64,000 nucleotides of DNA from Sutcliffiella rhizosphaerae (GCF_917563925.1 NZ_CAKJTJ010000011.1:44511-108510); one strand, 5' to 3'. Counted from the first letter of the stretch, positions 34,292-43,940 are shown. Numbers and translations are program-made. The notes: generated from the sequence alone by a model not told the origin.

Positions 34292-35296
34292 ATGAATAAA
34301 ATAATCTTTATAAGATTTATAAAAGATAGAATGCTTCTAGTAGGTTTTTACCTATTCAATATTATTTCCGTCATCACCTTTTTTCACTTAGCAGAGCCAT
34401 CCAATACAGAAATAATCTACCCTTTCATTGTTGGATTATTTCTAATAGTAGTGTATTTACTAATAGATTGGTTCCGTTATTATCATACAAATGTAGCCGT
34501 TGAGAAAATGATTCAAGGGCAGTATACAGAACTACCAGCTGTGACAGAGGAACAAAAAGCTTTTCACCGTCTACTTCAATTAAACATGAAACAATATTCT
34601 AAAGATAAGAAAGAGCAGTTAGAAAAGAATAAAGAACGGCTATACTTTCTTTCTCATTGGATGCACCAATTGAAAACGCCTGTATCCGTCATTGATTTAC
34701 TAATACAAAAAGGTTATGCGAACAATAATACATTGCGAGAAATTGATTTAGAGAATAAGCGGTTACACTCCTCTATAGAACAAGGTTTAACAATGATTAG
34801 ACTAGATAGCTTCGATAAGGATTTGGAAATAAGTGAAGTGAATCTTGTGACTTCTTTACGGAAACTAATTAATCAAAGAAAAAGTGAGTTTATTCACTTT
34901 GCTATTTTTCCTGTGATAGATTTCCAGGAAAAAGAAGTAACAGTATTAACTGATAGTAAATGGAATGAGGTAGTTTTAGATCAACTGTTATCCAATGCTA
35001 TTAAATATTCTGGGCTGGTGGATGGAAATAAAAAACTTATATTTAGCATAATACAGAAAGGTGAAGAATTAATCTTATCTCTTAAAGATGAAGGGATTGG
35101 AATACCTTCATATGATATTGAAAGAGTATTTGATCCATTTTTTACAGGTGAAAACGGCAGAAAAGTGAGCAATTCAACTGGAATTGGCTTGTATTTATGT
35201 AAGAAAATCGCTAAACAATTAGGTCATAAATTAGCTATTCAATCAGATGGACAAAAAGGCACAACGGTATCGATTCAATACCTTACAAAATTGTAA
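34292..35296 (+). CDS. bceS: Intramembrane-sensing histidine kinase, BceS type
   Basis: 334 residues. Two membrane helices (about 12-32 and 42-62) with almost no extracellular loop, as in BceS-type kinases that rely on the transporter for sensing. Phospho-acceptor His125 in SHWMHQLKTPVSVI, then N box (DQLLSNAIKYS), and G boxes (DEGIGIP, STGIGLYL). The last codons TTACAAAATTGTAA overlap a BceR operator. Confidence 0.92.
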   Translation: MNKIIFIRFIKDRMLLVGFYLFNIISVITFFHLAEPSNTEIIYPFIVGLFLIVVYLLIDWFRYYHTNVAVEKMIQGQYTELPAVTEEQKAFHRLLQLNMKQYSKDKKEQLEKNKERLYFLSHWMHQLKTPVSVIDLLIQKGYANNNTLREIDLENKRLHSSIEQGLTMIRLDSFDKDLEISEVNLVTSLRKLINQRKSEFIHFAIFPVIDFQEKEVTVLTDSKWNEVVLDQLLSNAIKYSGLVDGNKKLIFSIIQKGEELILSLKDEGIGIPSYDIERVFDPFFTGENGRKVSNSTGIGLYLCKKIAKQLGHKLAIQSDGQKGTTVSIQYLTKL

Positions 35297-35346
35297 GGTA
35301 TTTTTCCTGTTGGTCGATGGTTACATCAATATATTGAAATTATGAT
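35283..35346 (+). promoter_or_regulatory. BceR-type operator and promoter, copy 1
   Basis: TTACA-AAAT-TGTAA (35283-35296) fits the published BceR-type motif TNACA-N4-TGTAA. A -10-like TATGAT follows at 35341-35346, exactly 44 nt after the operator, with no good -35, as expected for an activated promoter. The extended inverted repeat followed by T5 could also work as a terminator. Confidence 0.75.
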
Positions 35347-35376
35347 GGAGTAAAAGAGAGAAGAGGGGGGATCAAG

Positions 35377-35574
35377 ATGGGAGAATATATTCTCAAAACA
35401 GAGAAACTTGTCAAAGTTTTTGGTGAATCAGGTGGCGACGGTTCGACAACTGCAGTCGATGGACTCAATCTTGAATTTCATTCCTCCAACGTTAGAAAAG
35501 CAGATCGTAAGCAATTTCTTAATCAATTCATGGACAATTTAGTAGTACTAGGAGGAAGAGTTCGTGACGTTTAA
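35377..35574 (+). pseudogene. bceA copy 1, internal in-frame deletion
   Basis: 65 residues. The first 33 (ILKTEKLVKVFGESGG...TTAVDGLNLE) match the N-terminus of the intact bceA at 37683, and the last 35 (FHSSNVRKADRKQFLNQFMDNLVVLGGRV) match its C-terminus. The 191 residues between, including Walker A, Q-loop, signature and Walker B, are gone in frame. The junction lies at TTGAA|TTTCATTCC. Ribosome site and overlap with the permease gene are preserved, so it may survive as a leader for coupled translation. Confidence 0.93.
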
Positions 35575-37507
35575 CCAGTTGATTTGGAAAATGGCGCAAG
35601 GGAACAAGAAAAAGTATATATTTTACTTTCTCTGTAACAGCTTTGCCGTTATGTTTTTCTTTATTTTTACGACCATTTATTTGAATGAAGCTCTCTTTGG
35701 GGTTGAGGAACTAGAAGGACTTCATGATATTCTGTTAATACCTGGAGCTGCCCTTCTGTTTTTTACTGTGTTCTTTATTAACTATGCACACAAAATATTT
35801 ATAAAAAGAAGAAAAAAAGAGTTCAGTTTACTAATGACGTTGGGAATGTCCAATCGAGACCTATTAAAGTTAATACTTTTGGAAAATGGATGCTTAGCAA
35901 TATTAGCATTAGCAAGTGGATTAACAGCAGGAGCTATATTTTCCAGATTATTCTTTATGCTATTAATGAATAGTGTTGGATTAAAAATGATTTCTTTCCA
36001 CATATCATTCGAAATGTTGGTTACTACTATTACTGCGTATTTAATTGTATTTGTTTTTACAGTAGCAATGACCATTTACAATCTCTTAAGTAAATCATTA
36101 ACAGAAAGTCTTAAAAGTGATAGATATGTAGAGAACCTCAAGTATAGAAGTCCGGTAATTGGTGGTTTAGGTATTATTTTACTTGTTGGTACCGCAGTCT
36201 TATTTTATATTACTGCAATAAACCAAGGACAGGATAGTGGAACATATTTTTTTATTTGGACATCTGGAATTATTATGGGATTATATATTACTCTCTCACA
36301 ATGCATGAGTTTTTTAGTGGATGTTGCGAAAAGATACCCTTCCTTTTATTTTCCGAGAGTATTATTCTTCAGTAGCATAGAAAATAAATTCCGAAACCTT
36401 ACTTCGATATTAGTTCTGGTATCAATAATGAGTATGGTTACTATTTTTTTCACTTCGTTTACATTCTTTTTAATTAAATACCAAGAAAAAGAATTGGTGG
36501 ATTGGTACCCTAATGATATATCTTTTGTACGAACAGAGTGGAAGAATAATATCTCTGATGAAGAACTAAATAGAATATTAACTAATCCAAATAACCCTCT
36601 TATAACTCATGAAGAGCTGAGAGCTTTTTTGTATATTGTTAAAGACCAAAACTACCCCGAATTGGATTATGAATTTATGCCTCTGTCTGATTTTAATAGG
36701 ATATCCAATGAACAAATAGAACTTGCTGATGAAGAGTACTTGTATTTTATAAACATGGATTCAGAATATGCGTATGTGCAGGAATACTTAAATAACGGCA
36801 TCCAATTGATGGGAAATGCAAAAGTGTTGGAGTATTCAATAGATGATATTTACTCGAAAAGGATTCTTAATGAAGGTGGAGATTATCTAATTCTTACTGA
36901 TAAAGAGTTCGAAAGAATAAAAAATGAAGTAACAGGACTCGAGTATTCTATTCAAATATTGAATGTACAAGGTTGGAAGGATAGTGCTCAAATTGTGGAG
37001 GAGTTAAAGAGTAGGCTTTCTACTCTAAACAGTGAGAACCTCAGAGAAATTCCGCAGTCATTAGTAGATGCGAATTACTGGTATGAAGTTAATTCTAGAA
37101 TCCAAGCTTACAACAATACCATATTTACTAATGGAATCATTTTTTTTGTTACGATTTTTATTTGTGTCCTGTTCTTTTTCGGTACGTTTATTTTGTTGTA
37201 TTTAAACGTTATATCCAATACAGAAGAGGAGAAGAGACGATTCCAAAAGCTTTATAAAATTGGTATTACAAGAAAAGAGTTCAGGCTCTTATTGTCAAGA
37301 GAGCTTGGAATGATTTTCTTCTTCGCACCAATTATAGGCAGCTGCCTAGCATTTGTCTATATACTTACCTTTGGAAAAGATGGTGGGGGATTACTGGAGA
37401 ATATTAGCTTACTTTATAGTTATCTTTCCATGTCTGGTTTATATCTTATTATTCAAGTATATGCTTATTTATACGCACGGAAAAAACTATTTGAACAAGT
37501 TATGTAA
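35564..37507 (+). CDS. bceB: BceB-type ABC transporter permease, copy 1
   Basis: 647 residues, GTG start overlapping the bceA remnant. FtsX/MacB-type permease with about ten membrane helices and a roughly 200-residue extracellular domain between two of them (around residues 310-520), the AMP-binding part in Bce systems. Its own ATPase is destroyed, so it would need BceA from copy 2. N-terminal MTFNQLIWKMAQGNKKKYIFYF is almost identical to copy 2; the extracellular domain is the most divergent region. Confidence 0.88.
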   Translation: MTFNQLIWKMAQGNKKKYIFYFLCNSFAVMFFFIFTTIYLNEALFGVEELEGLHDILLIPGAALLFFTVFFINYAHKIFIKRRKKEFSLLMTLGMSNRDLLKLILLENGCLAILALASGLTAGAIFSRLFFMLLMNSVGLKMISFHISFEMLVTTITAYLIVFVFTVAMTIYNLLSKSLTESLKSDRYVENLKYRSPVIGGLGIILLVGTAVLFYITAINQGQDSGTYFFIWTSGIIMGLYITLSQCMSFLVDVAKRYPSFYFPRVLFFSSIENKFRNLTSILVLVSIMSMVTIFFTSFTFFLIKYQEKELVDWYPNDISFVRTEWKNNISDEELNRILTNPNNPLITHEELRAFLYIVKDQNYPELDYEFMPLSDFNRISNEQIELADEEYLYFINMDSEYAYVQEYLNNGIQLMGNAKVLEYSIDDIYSKRILNEGGDYLILTDKEFERIKNEVTGLEYSIQILNVQGWKDSAQIVEELKSRLSTLNSENLREIPQSLVDANYWYEVNSRIQAYNNTIFTNGIIFFVTIFICVLFFFGTFILLYLNVISNTEEEKRRFQKLYKIGITRKEFRLLLSRELGMIFFFAPIIGSCLAFVYILTFGKDGGGLLENISLLYSYLSMSGLYLIIQVYAYLYARKKLFEQVM

Positions 37508-37587
37508 CATATAGAAAAGGTAAGATTCTATTTTCCTATGAAATTTTATAAAGCTTCATAATAGGACATAGGATTCCCTTTGATACC

Positions 37588-37651
37588 TTACGAAACTGTA
37601 AGGTATTTTTCCTGTAAGAAGATGGTTGAGAAAAAGTAATGAAGGTATGAT
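37588..37651 (+). promoter_or_regulatory. BceR-type operator and promoter, copy 2
   Basis: TTACG-AAAC-TGTAA (37588-37601) differs by one base from TNACA-N4-TGTAA. TATGAT follows at 37646-37651, again exactly 44 nt downstream, and the surrounding TATTTTTCCTGT and GATGGTT are shared with copy 1. Confidence 0.72.
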
Positions 37652-37682
37652 GGTTACATAAAAGAGAAAGAGGGGGATTTAT

Positions 37683-38453
37683 ATGAAAGAATCCATTCTT
37701 AAAACAGAGAAACTAGTGAAAATTTATGGTGAAGCAAGTGGAGACAGTTCAACAACTGCAGTCGATGGAGTCAACCTTGAAATAAATAAGGGAGAGTTTC
37801 TAGCAATTATGGGACCCTCGGGTAGTGGTAAGACTACTTTACTACATTTACTAGGTGGAATTGATAAACCAACTTCTGGTGAAGTGTTTATAAACGGTGA
37901 ACCTATCAGCGAAATGAATGGAGATGAGCTCGCCGTTTTTCGTCGCAAGGAATTGGGGTTAGTATTTCAAGAATTTAACTTACTAGACAGTTTGACAGTT
38001 AGGGAGAACATCTTAATTCCGATGATACTGGAAAAGAAACCGATAGAAGAAATGGAAAAAAAAGTTAAAGAATTAGCGACTTTATTCGGTATTACGAACA
38101 TTTTGGATAAATACACCTATCATGTATCAGGCGGACAGATGCAACGAACAGCAGTGAGCAGAGCTTTAGTAAATAAACCAAGCATTCTCTTGGCTGACGA
38201 ACCAACTGGAAACCTAGATTCCAAGTCATCAACGACCATCATGGAGTGCTTTGAAAAAGTAGTAGAGGAACTTCAAACTACCGTACTAGTTGTTACTCAT
38301 GACGTATTCGCTGCGAGCTACTGCAAAAAAGTTATTTTCATAAAAGACGGAGGCATTCATTCCTCCATCGTCAGAAAAGGAGATCGCAAACAGTTTCTAA
38401 ATCAAATCATGGACAATTTAGCTGTACTTGGAGGAAGAGTTCATGACATTTAA
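37683..38453 (+). CDS. bceA: BceA-type ABC transporter ATPase, copy 2 (intact)
   Basis: 256 residues. Walker A GPSGSGKT (44-51), Q-loop FQEFNLLD, signature VSGGQMQR, Walker B ILLADEPTG, and H-loop VTHD are all present. MacB/LolD-type ATPase energising BceB, which removes cell-wall-active peptides such as bacitracin from their lipid targets. The 3' end overlaps the permease start by 11 nt. Confidence 0.93.
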   Translation: MKESILKTEKLVKIYGEASGDSSTTAVDGVNLEINKGEFLAIMGPSGSGKTTLLHLLGGIDKPTSGEVFINGEPISEMNGDELAVFRRKELGLVFQEFNLLDSLTVRENILIPMILEKKPIEEMEKKVKELATLFGITNILDKYTYHVSGGQMQRTAVSRALVNKPSILLADEPTGNLDSKSSTTIMECFEKVVEELQTTVLVVTHDVFAASYCKKVIFIKDGGIHSSIVRKGDRKQFLNQIMDNLAVLGGRVHDI

Positions 38454-40401
38454 CCAGTTGATTTGGAAAATGGCGAAGGAGAACAAGAAAAAGTATATTT
38501 TTTACTTTCTTTGTAACAGCTTTGCCGTCACTTTTTTCTTTCTATTTGCGACTATTTATTTTAATCAGGCAATTATAGAAGTAAAAGAGTTAGAAGGTAT
38601 TCAAGATATACTTATTATCCCTGGAGTTGCACTCGTATTCTTTACCGTTTTTTTCATTAACTATGCACATAGAATTTTTATAAAAAGAAGAAAAAAAGAG
38701 CTTAGCCTTTTAATGACGCTAGGTATGTCCAACCAAGATATATTAAAACTTATCTTAAAAGAAAATGGAGCTATTGCTCTTGGATCAATTGTAACTGGAT
38801 TGACGACTGGTCTAGTTTTTTCACGGTTATTCTTTATGATATTAATTGAAAGTGTTGGGCTGGATAGAGTACCATTCCACTTATCTTTTAATATGTTTGG
38901 GTACACAATTGGTACATACATCCTAGTATTTGCGCTTTCCATTGCTATGACAATCTACTTTTTGTTATCAAAATCATTGACAGAAAGTCTAAAAAGCGAT
39001 AGATATGTAGAAAACCTGAAACATAGAAGCCCTATAATGGGGGGGCTAGGAATTTTATTATTAGTGGGGTCATGTTATTTATTATACTTCACCTTTTTGA
39101 ATCCAGAACTAGGTGGGGATGATGGTACCTTTCTATTAATGTGGACCATTGGAATAATAATTGGTCTTTGTATAACTATTTCCCAATGCATGAGCTTTTT
39201 CGTACATACCGCTAAAAGGTTTCCTTCCTACTATTTTTCCAGGTCTTTATTCTTTAGTAGTATTGAAAATAAATTTCGAAACTTAACAGCCATATTAGTA
39301 CTCGTCTCAATCATGAGTATGGTGACTATTTTTTATACATCATTTTGTCTATACTTCTTAAAATATCAAGAAGACCAAGTGGAGAGAGATTTTCCATATC
39401 ACCTTTCATACGTAGAAACGGATACAAGCAATAATATTTTTGGGAAAGAGTTAAATACAATAGTTGATAATAAGGATAACTCCATTACAAATCATGTGCA
39501 AGTAGATGGTTTTATGTATAAAAAATTGTACCAGCATTGGGATGATTATTATGAAGATTACTATAGAGATTATCTTTTTATTTCTCTTTCAAGTTTTAAT
39601 GAATTAAGTAATCAACAGATCAGTTTGTCTGATGATGACTACTTTTATTTAGTAAACTCGAATTCAGAATATTATTACGTAGATGAAGAGTATAGTAGAG
39701 GAATTCAATTGGAAGAAAATGGGTCAAATTTCGAGTTTACGTTGAAGGATGTTTTTGTGGAAAAAATGATTAATCGTTGGCACACTAACTATCTAGTAGT
39801 AACTGATCAAACGTTTGAAAAAATAAAAAAAAGTTTGAATGGTATTGAAATGTCCATACATTTAATGAATGTTACAGATTGGAAAAATAGTGGAGCCATC
39901 ATAAATGAATTTGAGGATAAATTAAACAACAAAAATAATAGCTCTCAACCAGATGGACAGTTGGAAGATTATTGGTATGAAATTGATTCTAAATTACATG
40001 CTTACAACACTATTAAATACACAAATGGAACCATGTTTTTTGTAACAATATTCATAAGTATCCTATTCTTTTTAGGTTCCTTTATCTTATTGTATTTGAA
40101 TGTATTTTCTAACGTGGATGAGGAAAAGCGTCGTTTCTTAAAACTTTATAAAATAGGTATTACAAAAAAAGAAGTAAAACAGTTAATATCAAAAGAGCTA
40201 AGGGTGATCTTATTTTTTGCACCAATCTTAGGAAGTTGCCTTGCATTTGTCTATATCCTTTCCTTTGCAAAAGACGGCGGAGGATTGTTAGAAAATATGA
40301 GTCTATTTTACTGCTTTCTCATCATGTCAGGAATATATTTTTCTATACAAATCATCTATTACTTTATTGCACGTAAAAAACTACTCGAACAGGTCATGTA
40401 A
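38443..40401 (+). CDS. bceB: BceB-type ABC transporter permease, copy 2
   Basis: 652 residues from ATG 38443. Same FtsX-type helix layout as copy 1, with strongly conserved N- and C-terminal membrane regions (DGGGLLEN shared) and a different extracellular domain (NNIFGKELNTIVDNKDNS region). The divergence suggests the two permeases recognise different peptides (inference). Confidence 0.92.
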   Translation: MTFNQLIWKMAKENKKKYIFYFLCNSFAVTFFFLFATIYFNQAIIEVKELEGIQDILIIPGVALVFFTVFFINYAHRIFIKRRKKELSLLMTLGMSNQDILKLILKENGAIALGSIVTGLTTGLVFSRLFFMILIESVGLDRVPFHLSFNMFGYTIGTYILVFALSIAMTIYFLLSKSLTESLKSDRYVENLKHRSPIMGGLGILLLVGSCYLLYFTFLNPELGGDDGTFLLMWTIGIIIGLCITISQCMSFFVHTAKRFPSYYFSRSLFFSSIENKFRNLTAILVLVSIMSMVTIFYTSFCLYFLKYQEDQVERDFPYHLSYVETDTSNNIFGKELNTIVDNKDNSITNHVQVDGFMYKKLYQHWDDYYEDYYRDYLFISLSSFNELSNQQISLSDDDYFYLVNSNSEYYYVDEEYSRGIQLEENGSNFEFTLKDVFVEKMINRWHTNYLVVTDQTFEKIKKSLNGIEMSIHLMNVTDWKNSGAIINEFEDKLNNKNNSSQPDGQLEDYWYEIDSKLHAYNTIKYTNGTMFFVTIFISILFFLGSFILLYLNVFSNVDEEKRRFLKLYKIGITKKEVKQLISKELRVILFFAPILGSCLAFVYILSFAKDGGGLLENMSLFYCFLIMSGIYFSIQIIYYFIARKKLLEQVM

Positions 40402-40405
40402 CGAA

Positions 40406-40713
40406 GAGGCTGGGACAAAACTAAAGAACACAAACAAAAAGACGAACAATATAATGCCGACAATAAATATCGCTATTGATTTCCGTGCAAGACTTCGCTT
40501 TCCACGGGTGACCCGCGAGCCTCGTCGGCTTCGCCTGCGGGGTCTCACATTAGCCACTTCTCCCGCAGGAGTCTACGTCTTGCCCTCCAATCAACCGCTA
40601 GTGTAATCTAAAAAATAAAAGCATATTTTTATACTAAAAAACCGAACATATTTCATCAATCACTCAAATAAGTTCGGTTTTGTCTTAGGCTAAAACATTT
40701 TTGTCCCAGCCCC
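40406..40713 (-). repeat. GGCTGGGACAAAA element, copy A (308 bp)
   Basis: Ends are inverted: GAGGCTGGGACAAAA at the left and TTTTTGTCCCAGCCCC at the right. The centre is GC-rich (CTCCTGCGGGA, ACCCCGCAGG, GCGAAGTCTTGCACGG) against an AT-rich background, and the right half holds a hairpin built on CCGAAC/GTTCGG. Nearly the same sequence occurs in the opposite orientation at 53756-54064. No ORF of its own. Fits a nonautonomous mobile or dispersed repeat. Confidence 0.88.
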
Positions 40714-40768
40714 TTCATATTGCTGTTTACCATTATATGTGAAATAATCATGTGGAAAGGGGATTAAT

Positions 40769-41103
40769 ATGCAGAGATGTGAAAAATGTTTACATGCTTT
40801 TCCGTGGATACAATTATATAAATCTATCTGGCTTAGTAGTGAAAAAGTTAGTATTACTTGCAAATTATGTGACACTAAACACCAACTTCAAAGATCATCA
40901 ACAGCAATTCTTTACATTACCATGATTCCTGTTATTATTTTTACTTTTTACTTGTAAAACAGCTTAAAACGGATTCATACTTACTCTTTATGTTTTCAGT
41001 CTTTACAGCATTTGCAGTTAGTTCTACACTCTTTCCATTTTACGAATCGATCTACCATTCAAATCACAAGGAGCCGGAGTACAGAACAGTGAATAATAAG
41101 TAA
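40769..41103 (+). pseudogene. TIGR04104-like zinc-finger membrane protein, frameshifted
   Basis: MQRCEKCLHAFPWIQLYKSIW followed by CKLCDTKHQLQ is the CxxC-20-CxxC start of the TIGR04104 family. The frame stops at 40955 after 62 residues, within the first membrane helix. Adding one T to the T5 run at 40945-40949 extends it to 41103 through LLVKQLKTDSYLLFMFSVF, a second helix, and a polar tail, giving the normal family length of about 110. Confidence 0.72.
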
Positions 41104-41107
41104 ATAC

Positions 41108-41809
41108 TCAAAAATCGTATTCTTTGACAATTCTTTCGGTAATTTTCTCATAGCCTTTTTCGTTAGGATGTAAGGCGTCACTAAAGTATTTGGTTGATTT
41201 TTCTTCAAAAATATCATTAGTTGAAATAAATTTAACGTTTTGATAGCTGTCCACTGCATCTTTACTATTTTTGTTCCAACTCTCAATGATATGCTCGATT
41301 TCTTCAGAACCAGGATAAGGGTTGTATAGACCTAAAAATAGTATTGGAGAAGAAGCGTTTTCCTCTCTAATTTTTGACAGGATTTCATGGAGATTTTCTT
41401 CGTATTTTTGAGCTCCAGCCTCTATGCTGGATTTGTTAATATCACTAAGATTTCCTCCATTACTTTGCAGCAAATCATTAGTACCAATAAATAGAATGAT
41501 ATAATCAGCTTGTTGAACATCTTGAGTAATGTTCGTAAGGTTTAGTTGTTTTTTTACACCATCACTTTCTTGTCCTCGAATGGCATAATTTTGGATGGTT
41601 ACTTTAGCCTCTTTCTCTTGATTTAGTAGTTCTTCCAGATTATTAACATATCCTTCACCAGTTTTATCTCCTACTCCATCTGTAAGAGAGTCACCTAGTG
41701 CTACGATGTTTTGTACTTCGTCATTTGCTGGGTTTTCGTTTTGATAAAAAGCAGATACAAAAAGTATACCGCTTAAAAATATGGCAATTATGACAATCGT
41801 TTTATACAT
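41108..41809 (-). CDS. Membrane-anchored SGNH/GDSL hydrolase
   Basis: 233 residues from ATG behind GAGGAGG. N-terminal anchor or signal peptide (1-21), then block I ALGDSLTDGVG (Ser41), block III IGTND, and block V DALHPNEKG. Extracytoplasmic esterase/lipase of the SGNH fold; similar Bacillus enzymes act on acyl or acetyl esters. Substrate unknown. Confidence 0.88.
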   Translation of the reverse strand: MYKTIVIIAIFLSGILFVSAFYQNENPANDEVQNIVALGDSLTDGVGDKTGEGYVNNLEELLNQEKEAKVTIQNYAIRGQESDGVKKQLNLTNITQDVQQADYIILFIGTNDLLQSNGGNLSDINKSSIEAGAQKYEENLHEILSKIREENASSPILFLGLYNPYPGSEEIEHIIESWNKNSKDAVDSYQNVKFISTNDIFEEKSTKYFSDALHPNEKGYEKITERIVKEYDF

Positions 41810-41928
41810 GGGAAACCTCCTCATATGCCTCTAGGATTTCCCCTTATAAGATATAAATAAACATTAAGAAATATAAAACCTTTTGTCCATTTAAATCGTC
41901 ATAAAAGTTAGAGTAAGGGAGGGGTAAT

Positions 41929-42375
41929 ATGACAAGAATTGTTTTATTTGGATTAGCATGTTTACTTTTTGCAGTGGCAACATTTGTATCATGGTATCAA
42001 GGTAGCAATTTAGTAGATAGTCCGAGTGACTGGTTATATACCGCGATATTTTCAAAGTGGCTACATGATGGACCATTAGAAAGTAGCAACATTTCACAGC
42101 TCGACTTTTTTGTCTATTCCATAAAATATCATCCTGTCTTTCCAATTCTCATGATGGTAAGTTTTGTTTATATTTTCATTGCATCAAGTGCAAGATGGTT
42201 TAAAAAGAGCTTAACATGGATTGTAGCATTCTTAATGGGATTGTTAATTATAGGAGGGATATCCATTGCTTCTTCTCCAACAGATGGAGGTCGTTTAATG
42301 ATGCTGTCCATGTTTGGAGTGGCAATTTTATTAATGGTTTATATAATTGGGTTTAGAAACAAAGCAATTTCTTAA
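41929..42375 (+). CDS. DUF4306 (YjdJ-like) membrane protein
   Basis: 148 residues with four membrane helices and the family's FVSWYQGSNLVDSP and WLHDGPL... segments. Function unknown. Ribosome site GGAGGGG. Confidence 0.75.
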   Translation: MTRIVLFGLACLLFAVATFVSWYQGSNLVDSPSDWLYTAIFSKWLHDGPLESSNISQLDFFVYSIKYHPVFPILMMVSFVYIFIASSARWFKKSLTWIVAFLMGLLIIGGISIASSPTDGGRLMMLSMFGVAILLMVYIIGFRNKAIS

Positions 42376-42403
42376 AAAAGCTAGGTTTTACGGATAAAAA
42401 ATA

Positions 42404-42440
42404 AAACCCTGATGGAAAAATAATCCATCAGGGTTTTATT
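42404..42440. terminator. Bidirectional terminator
   Basis: AAAACCCTGATGG pairs with CCATCAGGGTTTT, a perfect 13-bp stem between convergent genes. Confidence 0.92.
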
Positions 42441-42458
42441 CTACTGCTATGTTAAATT

Positions 42459-43940
42459 TTAATGTTTCTTACCATTCTCATCTACATAAACAGATTTTAC
42501 AATCGTTCGCTCAAATGGATTTCCGTTTGTTGTTTTACCTTTTACATCGAGTGTAATCGTATATACACCCTCATCCGTGAAGTTTGTGTTTACTTTTCCT
42601 TTTGTTGCTACTTTCATTCCCTCGCTAAAGTATGGTTTACCATTCTTATTAATCTGGACATCAACATTTATGTCTTTTACCTTTTTGCCAGTATTCTTTA
42701 ATTCAAACGTTTGATTCTCTAGGACAACGTCATTATTAATTTCTGAATGAAAACCTACTGTCATTAGATAAGCTGCTTTGTCTTTATTGACCTCAACTGA
42801 CCACTCACCCTGTTCTGGAGTAGAGATTTGGAAAGTATGATGATGGGCACCTTTGAAAAATTCCTCATCCTCTGCATGAACGAAACCAGAGTAAACCTTA
42901 CCAGAAGGGGTGATTACTTTAATAGCTTCTGTTTTTTGGTCGCTTAACCAGTCCAAGTCTATTTTTTGGACATTCTCTTCCACTAGGAATGTTTCTTTTA
43001 CAGAGGTTTCAAATTCTCCACCACGATGTAAAGCACTAATAGTGGCTGCTTCCTCTTCAAAGGGTTCACTCGTTGCAGCAACTTGTGCACTACTTATCCC
43101 CGCTGTTTGAAAGGTTGTTAAGTATGGTCTAAAATATTGAAACGTTCCGCCTTCTCTAACTGTTGTATGGTTCCAGTTACTAACTCTCACTTCTCTACTG
43201 TACCCTAACCTAGAATTAGCCACTGTCACTGCTCCATCATTTGAACCATAAGCGCTTAAGTATAATCCGCCCCAATAGAGAGATGAACCGAAGCTACCCC
43301 AGCTAGTGCCTGCCAATGTATACACTTGGTTTCTTGTGCGATTTGCGTGCTGATCTGTTTGAGATCTATAACTATTCATATAACCAGTTTGTAAGGAATA
43401 AGTTGCATCATTTGTACTGCCTAATATACTAGCAAGCCAGCTCGCCCAGCCGCTGTATGCAAGGTCAGCAAGCTGAGAGCCGTAATGAGGTGTTGATAAT
43501 GTGATGAGGTTTGAAACATAGGGGTGTGCACCATAGTGGACCAAGGCATTTTGGGAGTCGATGCCACCTTTACTATGTGCAATAATAACTATTTTCTTAT
43601 TACCATAATGGTTGTATATATCACGAATGCGGCTATTAATAATGGCACCATTATCCCACATGTTTTTATCAGGATGTACATCAATAAATGCTGTTTGATA
43701 TCCATTGTTTAATGCCGTTTGATACATATTGTTATCTTGCCACCACGTACGTGAAGAGCTATTAATTCCATGCACAAATACAAGAACGGGTTTATTTGGA
43801 TCGATAAAGCTTGGAGTATCACCAACATACCATTGTCCAGGTATACCTCCAGGGTTATCTTTTCCACCAATCGTACCAGCATTAACGGAAACAGGCAGAA
43901 TGAGAAGGATTGCTAACAACATGAACACCAACCTTTTCAT
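42459..43940 (-). CDS. Secreted lipase-like alpha/beta hydrolase
   Basis: 493 residues. Signal peptide to about residue 21. The hydrolase domain has VFVHGIN (oxyanion), AHSKGG (Ser123), SNDGAVT (Asp) and WNHTTVR (His). From about residue 290 a C-terminal extension rich in beta strands (bacterial Ig-like or pre-peptidase type) follows. Extracellular lipase or esterase. Confidence 0.88.
   Translation of the reverse strand: MKRLVFMLLAILLILPVSVNAGTIGGKDNPGGIPGQWYVGDTPSFIDPNKPVLVFVHGINSSSRTWWQDNNMYQTALNNGYQTAFIDVHPDKNMWDNGAIINSRIRDIYNHYGNKKIVIIAHSKGGIDSQNALVHYGAHPYVSNLITLSTPHYGSQLADLAYSGWASWLASILGSTNDATYSLQTGYMNSYRSQTDQHANRTRNQVYTLAGTSWGSFGSSLYWGGLYLSAYGSNDGAVTVANSRLGYSREVRVSNWNHTTVREGGTFQYFRPYLTTFQTAGISSAQVAATSEPFEEEAATISALHRGGEFETSVKETFLVEENVQKIDLDWLSDQKTEAIKVITPSGKVYSGFVHAEDEEFFKGAHHHTFQISTPEQGEWSVEVNKDKAAYLMTVGFHSEINNDVVLENQTFELKNTGKKVKDINVDVQINKNGKPYFSEGMKVATKGKVNTNFTDEGVYTITLDVKGKTTNGNPFERTIVKSVYVDENGKKH

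Noticed and set aside
35279..35306. Inverted repeat plus T5 after bceS read as a simple terminator
   Set aside because: The core fits the BceR operator motif, is repeated before the second transporter at the same distance from TATGAT, and so is better explained as an operator; some termination is not excluded.
35782..36075. Minus-strand frames over the permeases (also 38661-38942)
   Set aside because: Antisense shadows of conserved permease sequence; similar in both only because the permeases are paralogous.
40367..40606. Open frame with Arg-rich RLRFPRVTREPRRLRLRG
   Set aside because: It runs through the GC-rich core of the dispersed repeat and has no ribosome site; the matching frames in copy B (53875-54132) are equally unsupported.
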